Translations under genes and position numbers: made by a program
Assembly (NCBI GenBank): GCA_037143335.1
Contig: JBAWZA010000020.1
Location: forward strand, 1-47,507
Origin: PALSA-1296 sp037143335
GTDB taxonomy: Bacteria > Bacteroidota > Ignavibacteria > Palsa-1295
Length of the DNA: 47,507 bases
Direction: 5' to 3'
Shown: piece by piece, positions 14,368 to 23,165 of the stretch
Layout: every line of letters starts with the position of its first letter
How positions within the stretch are numbered: position 1 is the stretch's first letter
The notes under the pieces: model-generated
Database searches by the model: none
Seen by the model: only the letters and a program-made list of their open reading frames with translations
Told to the model about the DNA's origin: nothing

Positions 14368-15654
14368 ATGAGAATATCTAAACAGACCAATTTTTTTTTC
14401 GCTATACTTGGAGCGTGTCTTCTGTCGTGTCTCGTGACTGGAGAGACATTATCGCAGACTACACCTTCGATAAGTGCGAAGGATCTTCGAGTTCGGATGG
14501 ATATTCTTGCAAGCGATTCGATGGCAGGCAGACGTACGGGAGAAACTGGTTGTGATAAAGCAGCCCGCTACATCGCTGGCGAATTCAGACGCATGGGACT
14601 TTTGACGATTGATTCGTTAAAAAATTATACGCTCCCTTATTCCTTCTCTGAGCACATGTTCGATTCTACAAAAAAGGAATTAACAAAAGCGGTTGATGTC
14701 GTTGGGTTCATAAAAGGTTCTGATCCGAAGCTGAAGGATGAAACGGTAATCATTGGAGCGCACTACGACCATCTTGGTATTGGCGGTCACAACGCTCTCG
14801 ATACAATTAAAGCCATTCATTATGGTGCTGATGATAATGCAAGCGGTACGGTAGGACTTCTTGAACTTGCGGAGTATTATGCCGCACACAAATCAAACCT
14901 GAAAAGAAGCCTTCTGTTCATTGCTTTCAGTGGCGAAGAAGAAGGATTGTTTGGAAGTATTGCTTACGCCAAGTCGCCCATACTCCCCCTCGAGAAAACT
15001 CAAGCGATGATAAATATGGATATGATTGGCAGACTGAAGGACAGTATTCTTATCGTCGAAGGATTTGGCTCATCCCCTTACTGGAAAGAGTTAATGGACA
15101 CGCTGAAGCATGATAATTTTTCTATGCGATACAAACCCGATGGTGTAGGACCGAGCGATCATTCTTCATTTTATCGAAAAAACATACCGGTACTTTTCTT
15201 TTTTACAGGGTTGCACAAAGATTATCACAAAGCGACCGACACAAAAGATAAAATTAATTACGAAGGTGAAGTCGTAGTTCTCGATCTTGTCAGACGTAGT
15301 ATAGATGCCATCGAATCGAAAAACGGGAGAATACCATTTACAGTGGTACCTGTTGACACTACCAAAAAAGCATCAGGGTTCAAGGTATACGTCGGAGGAG
15401 TACCTGATTACGGATATGATGGTGAAGGACTCAGAATCTCCGACGTTACGGCAGGCTCGCCAGCGGATAAAGCTGGACTCAAAGCTGAAGACATTGTGCT
15501 GAAATTTGCCGACATCCAGATCAAGAACATATATGACTATACCGCAGCTTTAGGTAAATACAAACCTGATGATCTTGTTGATTTCGTCGTAAAACGTGGG
15601 AAAGAGTCAATCACGATTCCTGTCCGACTCGGAAGAAAGACTGAAAATCATTAG
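14368..15654 (+). CDS. Secreted M28 zinc peptidase with C-terminal PDZ domain
   Basis: A 428-aa exported metallopeptidase, probably an aminopeptidase. The N-terminus (FFFAILGACLLSCLVTGE) is a signal peptide; LLSC could also be a lipobox. The M28 zinc ligands are visible in order: GAHYDH, the bridging Asp in GADDNASG, SGEEEGL with the catalytic and ligand Glu, NMDMIG, and a late His in HKDYHKATD. A PDZ domain occupies about 330-425 (RISDVTAGSPADKAGLKAED, IYDYTAALG) and may bind peptide termini. The ATG at 14368 follows directly after a TAG. The gene stands alone and is probably transcribed from the 100-bp divergent spacer. Confidence 0.93.
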   Translation: MRISKQTNFFFAILGACLLSCLVTGETLSQTTPSISAKDLRVRMDILASDSMAGRRTGETGCDKAARYIAGEFRRMGLLTIDSLKNYTLPYSFSEHMFDSTKKELTKAVDVVGFIKGSDPKLKDETVIIGAHYDHLGIGGHNALDTIKAIHYGADDNASGTVGLLELAEYYAAHKSNLKRSLLFIAFSGEEEGLFGSIAYAKSPILPLEKTQAMINMDMIGRLKDSILIVEGFGSSPYWKELMDTLKHDNFSMRYKPDGVGPSDHSSFYRKNIPVLFFFTGLHKDYHKATDTKDKINYEGEVVVLDLVRRSIDAIESKNGRIPFTVVPVDTTKKASGFKVYVGGVPDYGYDGEGLRISDVTAGSPADKAGLKAEDIVLKFADIQIKNIYDYTAALGKYKPDDLVDFVVKRGKESITIPVRLGRKTENH

Positions 15655-15720
15655 GACTCCAACTAATTATTTAAGATACAAGCTATCCTTAGCCTTTTTC
15701 TGCTTTTTGTTTCGCAATTA

Positions 15721-15752
15721 TTTGCATTTCCATCAAAAAAGTTGTAACTTTG
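15721..15752 (+). promoter_or_regulatory. Near-ideal Bacteroidota promoter for the second ASH-repeat gene
   Basis: TTTG at 15721-15724, exactly 20 nt, then TAACTTTG at 15745-15752 gives a full match to TTTG-N20-TAnnTTTG. The predicted start near 15759 gives a 78-nt leader to the ATG at 15837. It suggests strong expression of the secreted protein. Confidence 0.72.
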
Positions 15753-15836
15753 CAGTCGAAATTGTATTTAGTAAGTGTGCGAAACTGCTGTTTTGCAGTT
15801 TTATGTGACACTTTTCACTTCTCAAACAAATCGAAT

Positions 15837-17927
15837 ATGAAACCTTATCGTACTCATTTCATGAAAATCACGGCATTTTTGATGCTCCTTTCTTCATTTG
15901 CATTCTTACCAACGACTACAGCTCGTGCAAGCTGTGCTTCGTTTACTATTGATACAAAGGATGAGACTTGGACTTTCTCAGCAGCAGCCGGAGGTTCACA
16001 GACTCGTACATTGACGATCACCAATATTTCCGGTGCAGAACTGGCTCTGATTATTGCGACCGGTAGTGATGCGTTCACAGTTGATCTTACGTCATTCACG
16101 CTCCCAGCGATGGGTGATTCTGGTAGGTATTCAACATCAACGCTTACCATAACTTTCAAACCAGGTGCAAATGCAACAGGTACCTTGACAGGGAAACTAA
16201 CGATCAGCAAGAAAAATAGCGATTGTGTAACGTCACTCGGTCTTACTGGTACGGTTACGACTGCAAGTGGTGGTGATCACGTAGTTATTCTTGACCCACA
16301 CTCTTATGATTACGGAGTCACGGCCCTTGGAACCGACAACTGCCATGAATTTTCACTTGTGAATAAAACCGGTGGGGCAGTAACGATTAACTCTATCAAA
16401 ATTCTCGGCTCGGAGGCTTTCACTTTGAGCACACCTTTTAATGGTGGATCACTCGATGCTGGCGGGACATTCACTTTCAAAATCTGCTTTAACAGCAAAC
16501 TCGCTTCGATGAAGTACTTGGATTCGATTTTGGTAGTTGTATCATACGGAGGAGCTGAACATACTCTATATGGTGTAATTTCAGCCTCAACCGATGCAGT
16601 TCACACAGCTGTACCTATCACTGCAGATCCACACGAATTCAATTTCGGTACAGTAGATTTCGGTACAAGTAAGTGCAAAGAAATCGTTGTAACGAACACA
16701 AGTAAATCTGACGTGATATTGCGCAAGTGGAACACCTGCGACAATACTGATTTTACAGTCACTCCAGGCCCTACAGATGGCGGTGATACACTTGCAATCG
16801 GAGCATCCATGACATTTACCGTATGCTACAAGCCACATGAGGCAGGCATCACAGGTACGTGCGCCATTGAAATCAGCTATATCGGACTCGATCCGCTTAA
16901 CGATGGAATTCTCAGAATTCCAATCTCTGGAAGTGCAACAACGACAACAACTGAGCACGCTTGTTTACACACAGAACAGGGTGCGAACTTTCAGGACGCA
17001 ATTGTGGTGGGCACAACAGCTGAACATACATTGTATCTCTACAACAAATCAAACTTCGCTATCACGGTAACGAAAGCTGTTATCACTGGCGAAGCAGCAG
17101 GGATGTTTACAATCACATCTGCGCTACCGATGACTATCCCAGCAAATACTACAACCAGCTATTTGACATACAACTTCACACCGAGCTCGAATAATGTGTC
17201 AGGTTATAAAGCAGTTGTAACCTTGTCACTCTCAGGTGATAGCCTATATTGTGAAACAGCTACAGGAGTACTCATCGGGTTTGTAGTTCAGAGCCACAAT
17301 AATTCAACAGACACTGTTGTGCGTCCACTGTTCACCGACTCGAAAGAGAAACGTACATTGGCGATTGAAGGAAATGCTGATCACATCACGACATCATTTT
17401 ATTTCACTAATAATATTGGTGTAGATGCAACTGTGAATAAAGTGTATCTTGACGATAACACATACTTCACGATCACATCAACAACTCCATCACCTGTTCC
17501 TTTCGTCTTACATCCAGGTGACAACTTAACTGCTGTAGTTACTTACACAGCAACAGACCATCTCGTGCACCATGCACATTTGTTGATTGATGCTGACCAC
17601 CAGATTGGTGCGACTAACAGCTTCGATCTCCAAGGCTTCCAGGTATCAGGTGCTTCGGTATCAAACACATTACCTAGTGATGTTGCGATCACCGTTTCAC
17701 CAAACCCTGCTACAAGCTTCGTGAATGTTGCAATGAGTGGCGTTCGCAACGGCAATGTTGAAGTCTATGACATGCTCGGAAAATCAATAAGCACTTCAGC
17801 ATCTTCTACTTCATGGAAGTGGGATGCATCGAATGCCGTAGCCGGTTCGTACATCGTTCGTATTTCGGGAGAAAGTCTGAATGGCGAACGCTTCACTACG
17901 ACAAAGAGAGTTGTCGTTACAAAGTAA
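15837..17927 (+). CDS. Secreted ASH-repeat protein with T9SS sorting domain
   Basis: About 696 aa. The start at 15837 gives a signal peptide (FMKITAFLMLLSSFAFLPTT, cleaved near TARA); an ATG at 15750 lies inside the promoter and is rejected. About five ASH/choice-of-anchor-D repeats follow, several with Cys pairs (KCKEIVVTNTSKSDVI, MTFTVCYKPHEAG). The C-terminus has the T9SS type A domain: VSPNPATSFVNVAMSG, VEVYDMLGK, AGSYIVRISG and a basic end (TTKRVVVTK). It should be exported across the outer membrane by T9SS. It is a distant relative of the protein at 4045-6120, and the two could share surface roles. Threonine and serine are abundant. Confidence 0.9.
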   Translation: MKPYRTHFMKITAFLMLLSSFAFLPTTTARASCASFTIDTKDETWTFSAAAGGSQTRTLTITNISGAELALIIATGSDAFTVDLTSFTLPAMGDSGRYSTSTLTITFKPGANATGTLTGKLTISKKNSDCVTSLGLTGTVTTASGGDHVVILDPHSYDYGVTALGTDNCHEFSLVNKTGGAVTINSIKILGSEAFTLSTPFNGGSLDAGGTFTFKICFNSKLASMKYLDSILVVVSYGGAEHTLYGVISASTDAVHTAVPITADPHEFNFGTVDFGTSKCKEIVVTNTSKSDVILRKWNTCDNTDFTVTPGPTDGGDTLAIGASMTFTVCYKPHEAGITGTCAIEISYIGLDPLNDGILRIPISGSATTTTTEHACLHTEQGANFQDAIVVGTTAEHTLYLYNKSNFAITVTKAVITGEAAGMFTITSALPMTIPANTTTSYLTYNFTPSSNNVSGYKAVVTLSLSGDSLYCETATGVLIGFVVQSHNNSTDTVVRPLFTDSKEKRTLAIEGNADHITTSFYFTNNIGVDATVNKVYLDDNTYFTITSTTPSPVPFVLHPGDNLTAVVTYTATDHLVHHAHLLIDADHQIGATNSFDLQGFQVSGASVSNTLPSDVAITVSPNPATSFVNVAMSGVRNGNVEVYDMLGKSISTSASSTSWKWDASNAVAGSYIVRISGESLNGERFTTTKRVVVTK

Positions 17928-17949
17928 CGAATACTTACATCACCTATTT

Positions 17950-17985
17950 ATATCAAAGCCCGCAACTTGCGGGCTTTGATATTTC
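17950..17985. terminator. Bidirectional hairpin terminator
   Basis: A perfect 14-bp stem (17950-17963 with 17969-17982) around a 5-nt loop sits between two convergent genes. TTT follows on the plus strand and the left flank is AT-rich, so it can serve both the ASH-repeat gene and the arginase operon. Confidence 0.8.
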
Positions 17986-18018
17986 TGGGTAACGGTTTGG
18001 TTCGAATCAGTAGATAAT

Positions 18019-18927
18019 TTAGTGCGCCCGTCTCGATACACCAAGTAAGAACATTGCAATCATTCGGGCTGCTAACTTTGCTGTGCGGTTGTCAATATCG
18101 AATAATGGATTGACCTCGACAATATCTACCATTTGCGTACCTCGGTGGAGGCCAGCATCGTAGAAAATATTTACAGCATCTTCGCTCGTGAGCCCAATTG
18201 GTGAGGGAGCCGATGAACCGGGAGCGTCAGAACTTCTAATCGAGTCAATATCAAATGAAACGTATTGCGGTAATTGACTCGAAAGCAGTTTCTCGACCTC
18301 TGAACTCGGGTCAACACCCGAAAGGTCATCAAAGTCATAAACTGAAGAACCTTGTGACTTGAGCCAGGAAAGATCATTAGATGAATAGCAAAAACTCTGA
18401 ATTCCAAACTCAGCAAAATTTTTCCCCTGCACTATTCCTTCTTTAATTAGGAGTCGAAAGCTACTTCCTGAATGATGAAGTCCATTCTTTTTCTCACGCA
18501 CGTCAAGATGCGCATCTATATTGAGTAGTGAAATAGCAGTTCCTCCCAGCCCTTGGACGAATCCCTTGACCAAAGGATAAGTGATGTCGTGTCCTCCTCC
18601 TAGAGCGATGATAATCTTTCCTGACTCGATAAAACTACTCACAGCATTCCGGGCGACGTTATGCATCTCCTCAAGTGTTGATCCCCTTACATTACCAAAG
18701 TCCACAACCTTCAGGTCCGCGATAGAGCCATGAGTCGCCATTGGTGTAAGTTTATCCAACTGTTTACGGATAGCATCAGGAGCTTGTGCCGCACCGACTC
18801 TTCCCCCGTTACGCCTTATTCCTTCATCCGTAGGAACGCCAATAATAATTACCTTTGCAAGCGCAATATTTTCTTCTGTCGGAGGAAGAAAAATATCTTT
18901 GAGGCGAGAGTCAGAATGATTACTCAT
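18019..18927 (-). CDS. Arginase/agmatinase/formimidoylglutamase family hydrolase
   Basis: A 302-aa manganese hydrolase of the ureohydrolase family. The metal ligands are visible: His113 in GGGHDITYP, Asp138-His140-Asp142 in NIDAHLDVR, and Asp226/Asp228 in VSFDIDSIRS. EVNPLFDIDNRTAKLAARMI is the C-terminal family motif. The pattern is nearest to formimidoylglutamase (HutG), but arginase or agmatinase cannot be excluded and no hut genes are adjacent. The start at 18927 overlaps the permease stop by 8 bp; a longer frame to 19119 only runs antisense-free inside the permease gene and is not used. It is the last gene of the hpnE-macA-permease transcript. Confidence 0.9.
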   Translation of the reverse strand: MSNHSDSRLKDIFLPPTEENIALAKVIIIGVPTDEGIRRNGGRVGAAQAPDAIRKQLDKLTPMATHGSIADLKVVDFGNVRGSTLEEMHNVARNAVSSFIESGKIIIALGGGHDITYPLVKGFVQGLGGTAISLLNIDAHLDVREKKNGLHHSGSSFRLLIKEGIVQGKNFAEFGIQSFCYSSNDLSWLKSQGSSVYDFDDLSGVDPSSEVEKLLSSQLPQYVSFDIDSIRSSDAPGSSAPSPIGLTSEDAVNIFYDAGLHRGTQMVDIVEVNPLFDIDNRTAKLAARMIAMFLLGVSRRAH

Positions 18928-20143
18928 ACCGAAGCGCAAGGATAGGGTCCATCCGTGCGGCTTTCTGGGCAGGATAGAATCCAAAGAAAATACCGATAAG
19001 TGCTGCTGCACCAAAAGAAAGTCCGGTTGCAACAGGCGACACAAAAAGTGTCCAGCCATTGCTCTTTGAAATAAACCAGCTTGCCCCATAGCCGAGGGCG
19101 ATACCGATGATGCCACCAATCAAAGATAGGGCTAATGCCTCGGTCAAAAATTGTGCGAGAATGTCTATACGCTTCGCTCCCAGAGATTTTCGGACTCCAA
19201 TCTCTCTTGTCCGTTCTGTTACAGTGACCAACATAATATTCATAATGCCGATACCACCGACTAAGAGCGAGATGATTGCGGCATTCGAGAGCAGACTCGT
19301 TAATGTGTTTGCATTCTGACTCGCAGCTGTTGCGAGTTCGACTTGCGAACGTACTTGAAAATCGTTGTCGTCACCACGTTGAAGTTTATGAGTTTGGCGA
19401 AGCGATGAGGTGACTTCTTCCACAGCTTGATCATTATTCTGATCGCTCGATGCACTTGCGATAATCGTGTTGATCCAAGTAATACCTAATATTTTTTTCT
19501 GAACCGTTGTCAGCGGAGCTACGATAATATCATCCTGATCAATACCAAAAGTATTGACTCCTTTAACATCAAGAACTCCAATGACGGTAAACGGTAAATG
19601 TTTGATTCTAATAGTCACTCCAACAGGATCGCGTCCATCGGGGAATAACTGCAGTGCAACCGTTCTTCCGAGTAAACAAACCTTACGAGCGGCACGAACA
19701 TCCGATTGGGTGATATTTCCACCGCTGACGACTTTCCAATTTTTCACTGTAAGATAGTCAAGCGTAGTGCCTGTTATTCTCGTTGACCAATTGGAATTTG
19801 TCGCTACAACTTGAACTTGGGTTGAAGCAATTGGAGCGACTGCGGAAATCGTCTGTAATTTCCTCAGAGCCTCCGCATCAAAATCCGTCAACTTGTTCGA
19901 GCCTCCACTACCAGAAGAAACGCCTCCCATAAAGGTAGCACCGGGATAGATTGTCAGTAAATTCGTGCCGAGTGTTGCGATTTGATCTGCTACAGCTTTT
20001 TTTGCGCCTTGACCAATTGCAGTCATTGTTATTACGGCGGCGACTCCGATAATGATGCCGAGCATCGTGAGTGTAGCACGAACTTTATTGCTTCCAAGTG
20101 ACTGGAATGCCATTGTAAAACTCGACATGAGATTCTTAAGCAT
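18920..20143 (-). CDS. MacB-type ABC transporter permease (FtsX fold, no ATPase domain)
   Basis: A 407-aa inner-membrane protein with one N-terminal helix (about 17-40), a periplasmic MacB_PCD domain (about 45-270) and three C-terminal FtsX helices (about 280-400). KVRATLTMLGIIIGVAAVITM and VGGIGIMNIMLVTVTERTREIGVRKSLGAKR are diagnostic. In MacB the ATPase is fused ahead of this module. Here it is a separate protein and none is encoded nearby. The gene begins 2 bp after the adaptor gene, so the two form a tripartite efflux or mechanotransmission system, with the ATPase and a TolC-like channel expected elsewhere. Confidence 0.93.
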   Translation of the reverse strand: MLKNLMSSFTMAFQSLGSNKVRATLTMLGIIIGVAAVITMTAIGQGAKKAVADQIATLGTNLLTIYPGATFMGGVSSGSGGSNKLTDFDAEALRKLQTISAVAPIASTQVQVVATNSNWSTRITGTTLDYLTVKNWKVVSGGNITQSDVRAARKVCLLGRTVALQLFPDGRDPVGVTIRIKHLPFTVIGVLDVKGVNTFGIDQDDIIVAPLTTVQKKILGITWINTIIASASSDQNNDQAVEEVTSSLRQTHKLQRGDDNDFQVRSQVELATAASQNANTLTSLLSNAAIISLLVGGIGIMNIMLVTVTERTREIGVRKSLGAKRIDILAQFLTEALALSLIGGIIGIALGYGASWFISKSNGWTLFVSPVATGLSFGAAALIGIFFGFYPAQKAARMDPILALRYE

Positions 20144-20145
20144 GT

Positions 20146-21588
20146 TTATCTCCTTGGTATACCACCACCACCGCCTCCGCCACCAGGTCTCGCCTGATTA
20201 CCGAAGGGATTTGTACCTGGTGCATTTGCCTGAGGTCCTTTACTTGGCATTACCATGCCAACGGCAAGACTATCACCAGCATTCAACGGCTTGTCACTCC
20301 ATACCACTTCGGCGAACATGCCATCCGTGATTCCCATTTTAATGCGTATTGGCTCCATTGTTGGAGCATCAGGATTCTGAGGATTTTTAGCCAGTTTACG
20401 ATAAATGATTCCAAAATCATTTTTTGATCTACGGAATTTGGTGGTGTCGCGCCCTCCATGACTGGAATCTCCTTTCGCAAACTTGCCTGCCCCACTCCAT
20501 TTCCGTGCTGTGGTATCTCCTCCTTGTGGCCGATTGAATTTTGGCACAGTGGCGTCTTTTTCAAGCGGAATAAATCTGGCTGCTGCAGCAGGGATTCGCA
20601 AAACATTTTCGACTGACGAGTTTACAATAGCAACTGTAGCAGTCATACCAGGGTAGAGCTTCTCCTCTTTATTCTGAGCAGAAATTACCACCGTATATGT
20701 GACGACGTTTTGTTGAATCACAGGATTGAGACGCACCATTTTCACAGCCCCTTTAAATCTTTCGCCGGGGAAAGCATCAACAGTAAATGAGACGTCTTCA
20801 CCTTGTCTTACTTGACCTATATCTGCCTCATCAACATTCGCTTGTACTTCCATTTCAGTTAGGTCTTCGGCAATAATAAAGATTGTCGGAGCACTTAACG
20901 AAGCCGCAACGGTCTGGCCAACATCAACGCTTCGCTGGGTCACAATTCCAGAGATTGGTGCGTGAATTTTTGTATAGCTCAAATTCACGTTTGCTTGATC
21001 AAGCGACGCTTGAACCTGGACGAGATTTGCTTTAGAGCCTGCAAGAGTCGTTTCGGTTAGGTCATACTCAGCTTTAGAAACTAAACTCTTCGCGAAGAGT
21101 TCTTTATTTCGAGAAGCATTTCGTTCGGCATTTTCCAAATCAGCTTTGGCGCGACCGTAATTCGCTTCGGCTGACCTTACCGCGGCTTGATAAAAGGTCG
21201 GATCTAACTCAGCAATCAAATCGCCTTTCTTGACTCTGGTATTGAAATCAGCCTTGAGCGCTCTGATTGTGCCAGAAACTTGGGAGCCAACTTGAACGGT
21301 CTTTGTAGCCTGCAGCGTGCCCGTAGCACTCACAGCCTTTACGATATCCCCTTTGTCAATTGCCGCATAACGGATAAATGGCTGCACTTCAGGCTCTGCT
21401 CTGAAGAAGAAATACCATACGCCGAATCCAACGACTAACAGGGTAAGGATGGAAACGATCACATTCCGTGTACGTTTCTTTCGTTTCTTATTAACAATTC
21501 CTTGAACTGCTTTCGAGCTATCCATTGGTTTTCCATTCGGAGTGACCGCGGGGCTATTATTCTGGAGCTCTGGAGAAGTGCTACTCAT
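20146..21588 (-). CDS. macA: MacA-type periplasmic adaptor (membrane fusion protein)
   Basis: A 480-aa membrane-anchored adaptor. One transmembrane helix (NVIVSILTLLVVGFGVWYFF) is followed by the barrel-sandwich lipoyl half-motifs (VSATGTLQATKTVQVGSQVS, IHAPISGIVTQRSVDVGQTV) around a coiled-coil hairpin (about 120-190, NYGRAKADLENAERNASRNK), then a beta-barrel domain. The C-terminal 100 residues contain a low-complexity insertion (GDTTARKWSGAGKFAKGD) and end in a Gly-rich tail (GGGGGGGIPRR). The ATG at 21588 begins the cytosolic tail; an upstream ATG at 21621 is possible. It connects the permease to an outer-membrane channel. Confidence 0.92.
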   Translation of the reverse strand: MSSTSPELQNNSPAVTPNGKPMDSSKAVQGIVNKKRKKRTRNVIVSILTLLVVGFGVWYFFFRAEPEVQPFIRYAAIDKGDIVKAVSATGTLQATKTVQVGSQVSGTIRALKADFNTRVKKGDLIAELDPTFYQAAVRSAEANYGRAKADLENAERNASRNKELFAKSLVSKAEYDLTETTLAGSKANLVQVQASLDQANVNLSYTKIHAPISGIVTQRSVDVGQTVAASLSAPTIFIIAEDLTEMEVQANVDEADIGQVRQGEDVSFTVDAFPGERFKGAVKMVRLNPVIQQNVVTYTVVISAQNKEEKLYPGMTATVAIVNSSVENVLRIPAAAARFIPLEKDATVPKFNRPQGGDTTARKWSGAGKFAKGDSSHGGRDTTKFRRSKNDFGIIYRKLAKNPQNPDAPTMEPIRIKMGITDGMFAEVVWSDKPLNAGDSLAVGMVMPSKGPQANAPGTNPFGNQARPGGGGGGGGIPRR

Positions 21589-21651
21589 GCGATAAACGTA
21601 ATGTGAAAAAAAATAAAACAACTCTTCCCGGGGAATTGGCTCAACGAATAT

Positions 21652-22974
21652 TTAACGAAGATGTTTCCAAATCGCCTCTGCCGCTTTTTGGCCGTTACGT
21701 ACCGCTCCCTCTATCGTCATCGGCAAACCGTTCTGCACGGCATCACCGGCAAGATAGATATTGGGAATTGAACTGATGGTGTGGGGTCGGGTACTCTGAA
21801 ATTGAGCGTCAAGTAGAGGAGTAGCTCTTCGTTCTTTGATAATAACACTCCGCAAGACTTTCGCAGTACTATGGGGAAAGGCAGATACTATTTCATTCCA
21901 AAGGATTTCCGTGATATCTTCATTCGATTTCTCGATGAGATTAGTCGCCGCGCTGACCGTACATGAAATCAATTCACCTGGAGTGTTGGTCGGTTTACTG
22001 AAACACCATTGCACATTTGTTCCTATGAAACCCAGAATGGGTTTTTGTATCACTTTTTTATCTAACCATAAATACGCATTCACAATTGGCGAATACTCTA
22101 CAAGCGGCAATTCATTTAAGATTGTTTCAGGTAGAAAATTGACATCCTGATAGCTCCCCGCAAAAATCACCGAGTGATAGACTTCCCTTCTGTCATTCGC
22201 CTCAACAAACACATTGCCATTCCCTTCGATAATACTTTGGAGTCGTTGCCCATACATGATAGTACACCCATTCTCTTCCAAATACCTTAGCGCTGGGGTT
22301 ATTAATAAATCCGACAATCCAACTTTTGGAAACAGAAGTGAGCTATAACTTCGCTTCTGAAAAAATACCGTTCTCATTGTGTGCAAAAAGACTTCCGCAC
22401 TTGCGATACCGATTGGCATATTCATCGTTGCGACGACAATCGGCTCCCACAATTTCTCAATAAGCGTAAGTGGTTGGTTGGCTTGACGAAATAAATCAGC
22501 GCACGACTTCCCAGCGGATCGCTTCTCAAATTGAAATAGCATGATACCAATCCCCATTCGAATTGCGGCTATCTTTTCATGGGCGTGCAGTAAATCTGTT
22601 GAAATAATCCCCAAAAGTAAATTCACTGGCACAGGCACTCCAGAAGACATACCAAGAGTTGCCGTCCTATGCTCAAGCGGAATTGCGAAAAGGATTTCTA
22701 AAGAATTTTGCCAATCAAGTAGATGTTCGGAATTGATTGTGTGGAGATACTCTAGTGTTGAGGTGTAACAACCCATGAGTAGGTGTTGCCCGTTATCGAG
22801 AGTATCACCAGATTCGCTGTCTATGAATGATCGGGTTCGGCCACCTGCCTCGCGACGCGATTCATAGAGTGTAATATCAAATGGACGAGGAGAATCGTAA
22901 GTACACAATTTCACAGCGGCAGCCAGACCACTTGTCCCTGCACCGATAATTGCAACGCGATATGGATTTAACAT
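21652..22974 (-). CDS. hpnE: Hydroxysqualene dehydroxylase-like FAD amine oxidase
   Basis: A 440-aa FAD-dependent oxidoreductase of the phytoene desaturase/HpnE family. VAIIGAGTSGLAAAVKL binds FAD and YESRREAGGRTRSF is the second dinucleotide motif. DNGQHLLMGCY is typical of HpnE, which reduces hydroxysqualene to squalene. LAGDAVQNGLPMTIEGAVRNG closes the FAD site. HpnC/HpnD are not adjacent, so a carotenoid-related desaturase is the alternative. It lies upstream of macA in the same direction (63-bp gap) and may share its transcript. Immediately upstream is the CACAGAG repeat region. Confidence 0.85.
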   Translation of the reverse strand: MLNPYRVAIIGAGTSGLAAAVKLCTYDSPRPFDITLYESRREAGGRTRSFIDSESGDTLDNGQHLLMGCYTSTLEYLHTINSEHLLDWQNSLEILFAIPLEHRTATLGMSSGVPVPVNLLLGIISTDLLHAHEKIAAIRMGIGIMLFQFEKRSAGKSCADLFRQANQPLTLIEKLWEPIVVATMNMPIGIASAEVFLHTMRTVFFQKRSYSSLLFPKVGLSDLLITPALRYLEENGCTIMYGQRLQSIIEGNGNVFVEANDRREVYHSVIFAGSYQDVNFLPETILNELPLVEYSPIVNAYLWLDKKVIQKPILGFIGTNVQWCFSKPTNTPGELISCTVSAATNLIEKSNEDITEILWNEIVSAFPHSTAKVLRSVIIKERRATPLLDAQFQSTRPHTISSIPNIYLAGDAVQNGLPMTIEGAVRNGQKAAEAIWKHLR

Positions 22975-23008
22975 TCTTCTTCGTGCTCCTCAGTGAAGCC
23001 CTCTTTTT

Positions 23009-23157
23009 CCTCCGTGGTAAAAAAAATAACCACAGAGGGCACAGAGTACGACACGGAGTAACACGGAGAATGAAGGGAAATTCCCTTTGTTCACTCGGTG
23101 GAAATAATTATGGAATCAACCACGGAGGTCGCAGAGTTCTACATGGAGTAGCACAGT
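23009..23157. repeat. CACAGAG/CACGGAG degenerate repeat cluster
   Basis: ACCACAGAGG (23029-23038), CACAGAG (23040-23046), CACGGAG (23052-23058 and 23062-23068), CCACGGAGG (23120-23128), GCAGAG and CATGGAG copies recur, and an inverted copy CCTCCGTGGT lies at 23009-23018. Between the two clusters is a perfect AAGGGAA/TTCCCTT hairpin (23073-23079/23081-23087). The frame translates to NHRGHRVRHG-like strings, typical of this widespread bacterial intergenic repeat (from memory). An open frame beginning at 22950 reads through it and is not a gene start. Confidence 0.75.
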
Positions 23158-23165
23158 TGCTGCAA

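Noticed and set aside
18928..19119. N-terminal extension of the arginase frame
   Set aside because: It lies wholly within the permease gene; the arginase fold begins after Met at 18927.
22950..23165. Upstream extension of the ATL frame
   Set aside because: It translates the CACAGAG repeat and overlaps the hpnE start; ATL similarity begins later.
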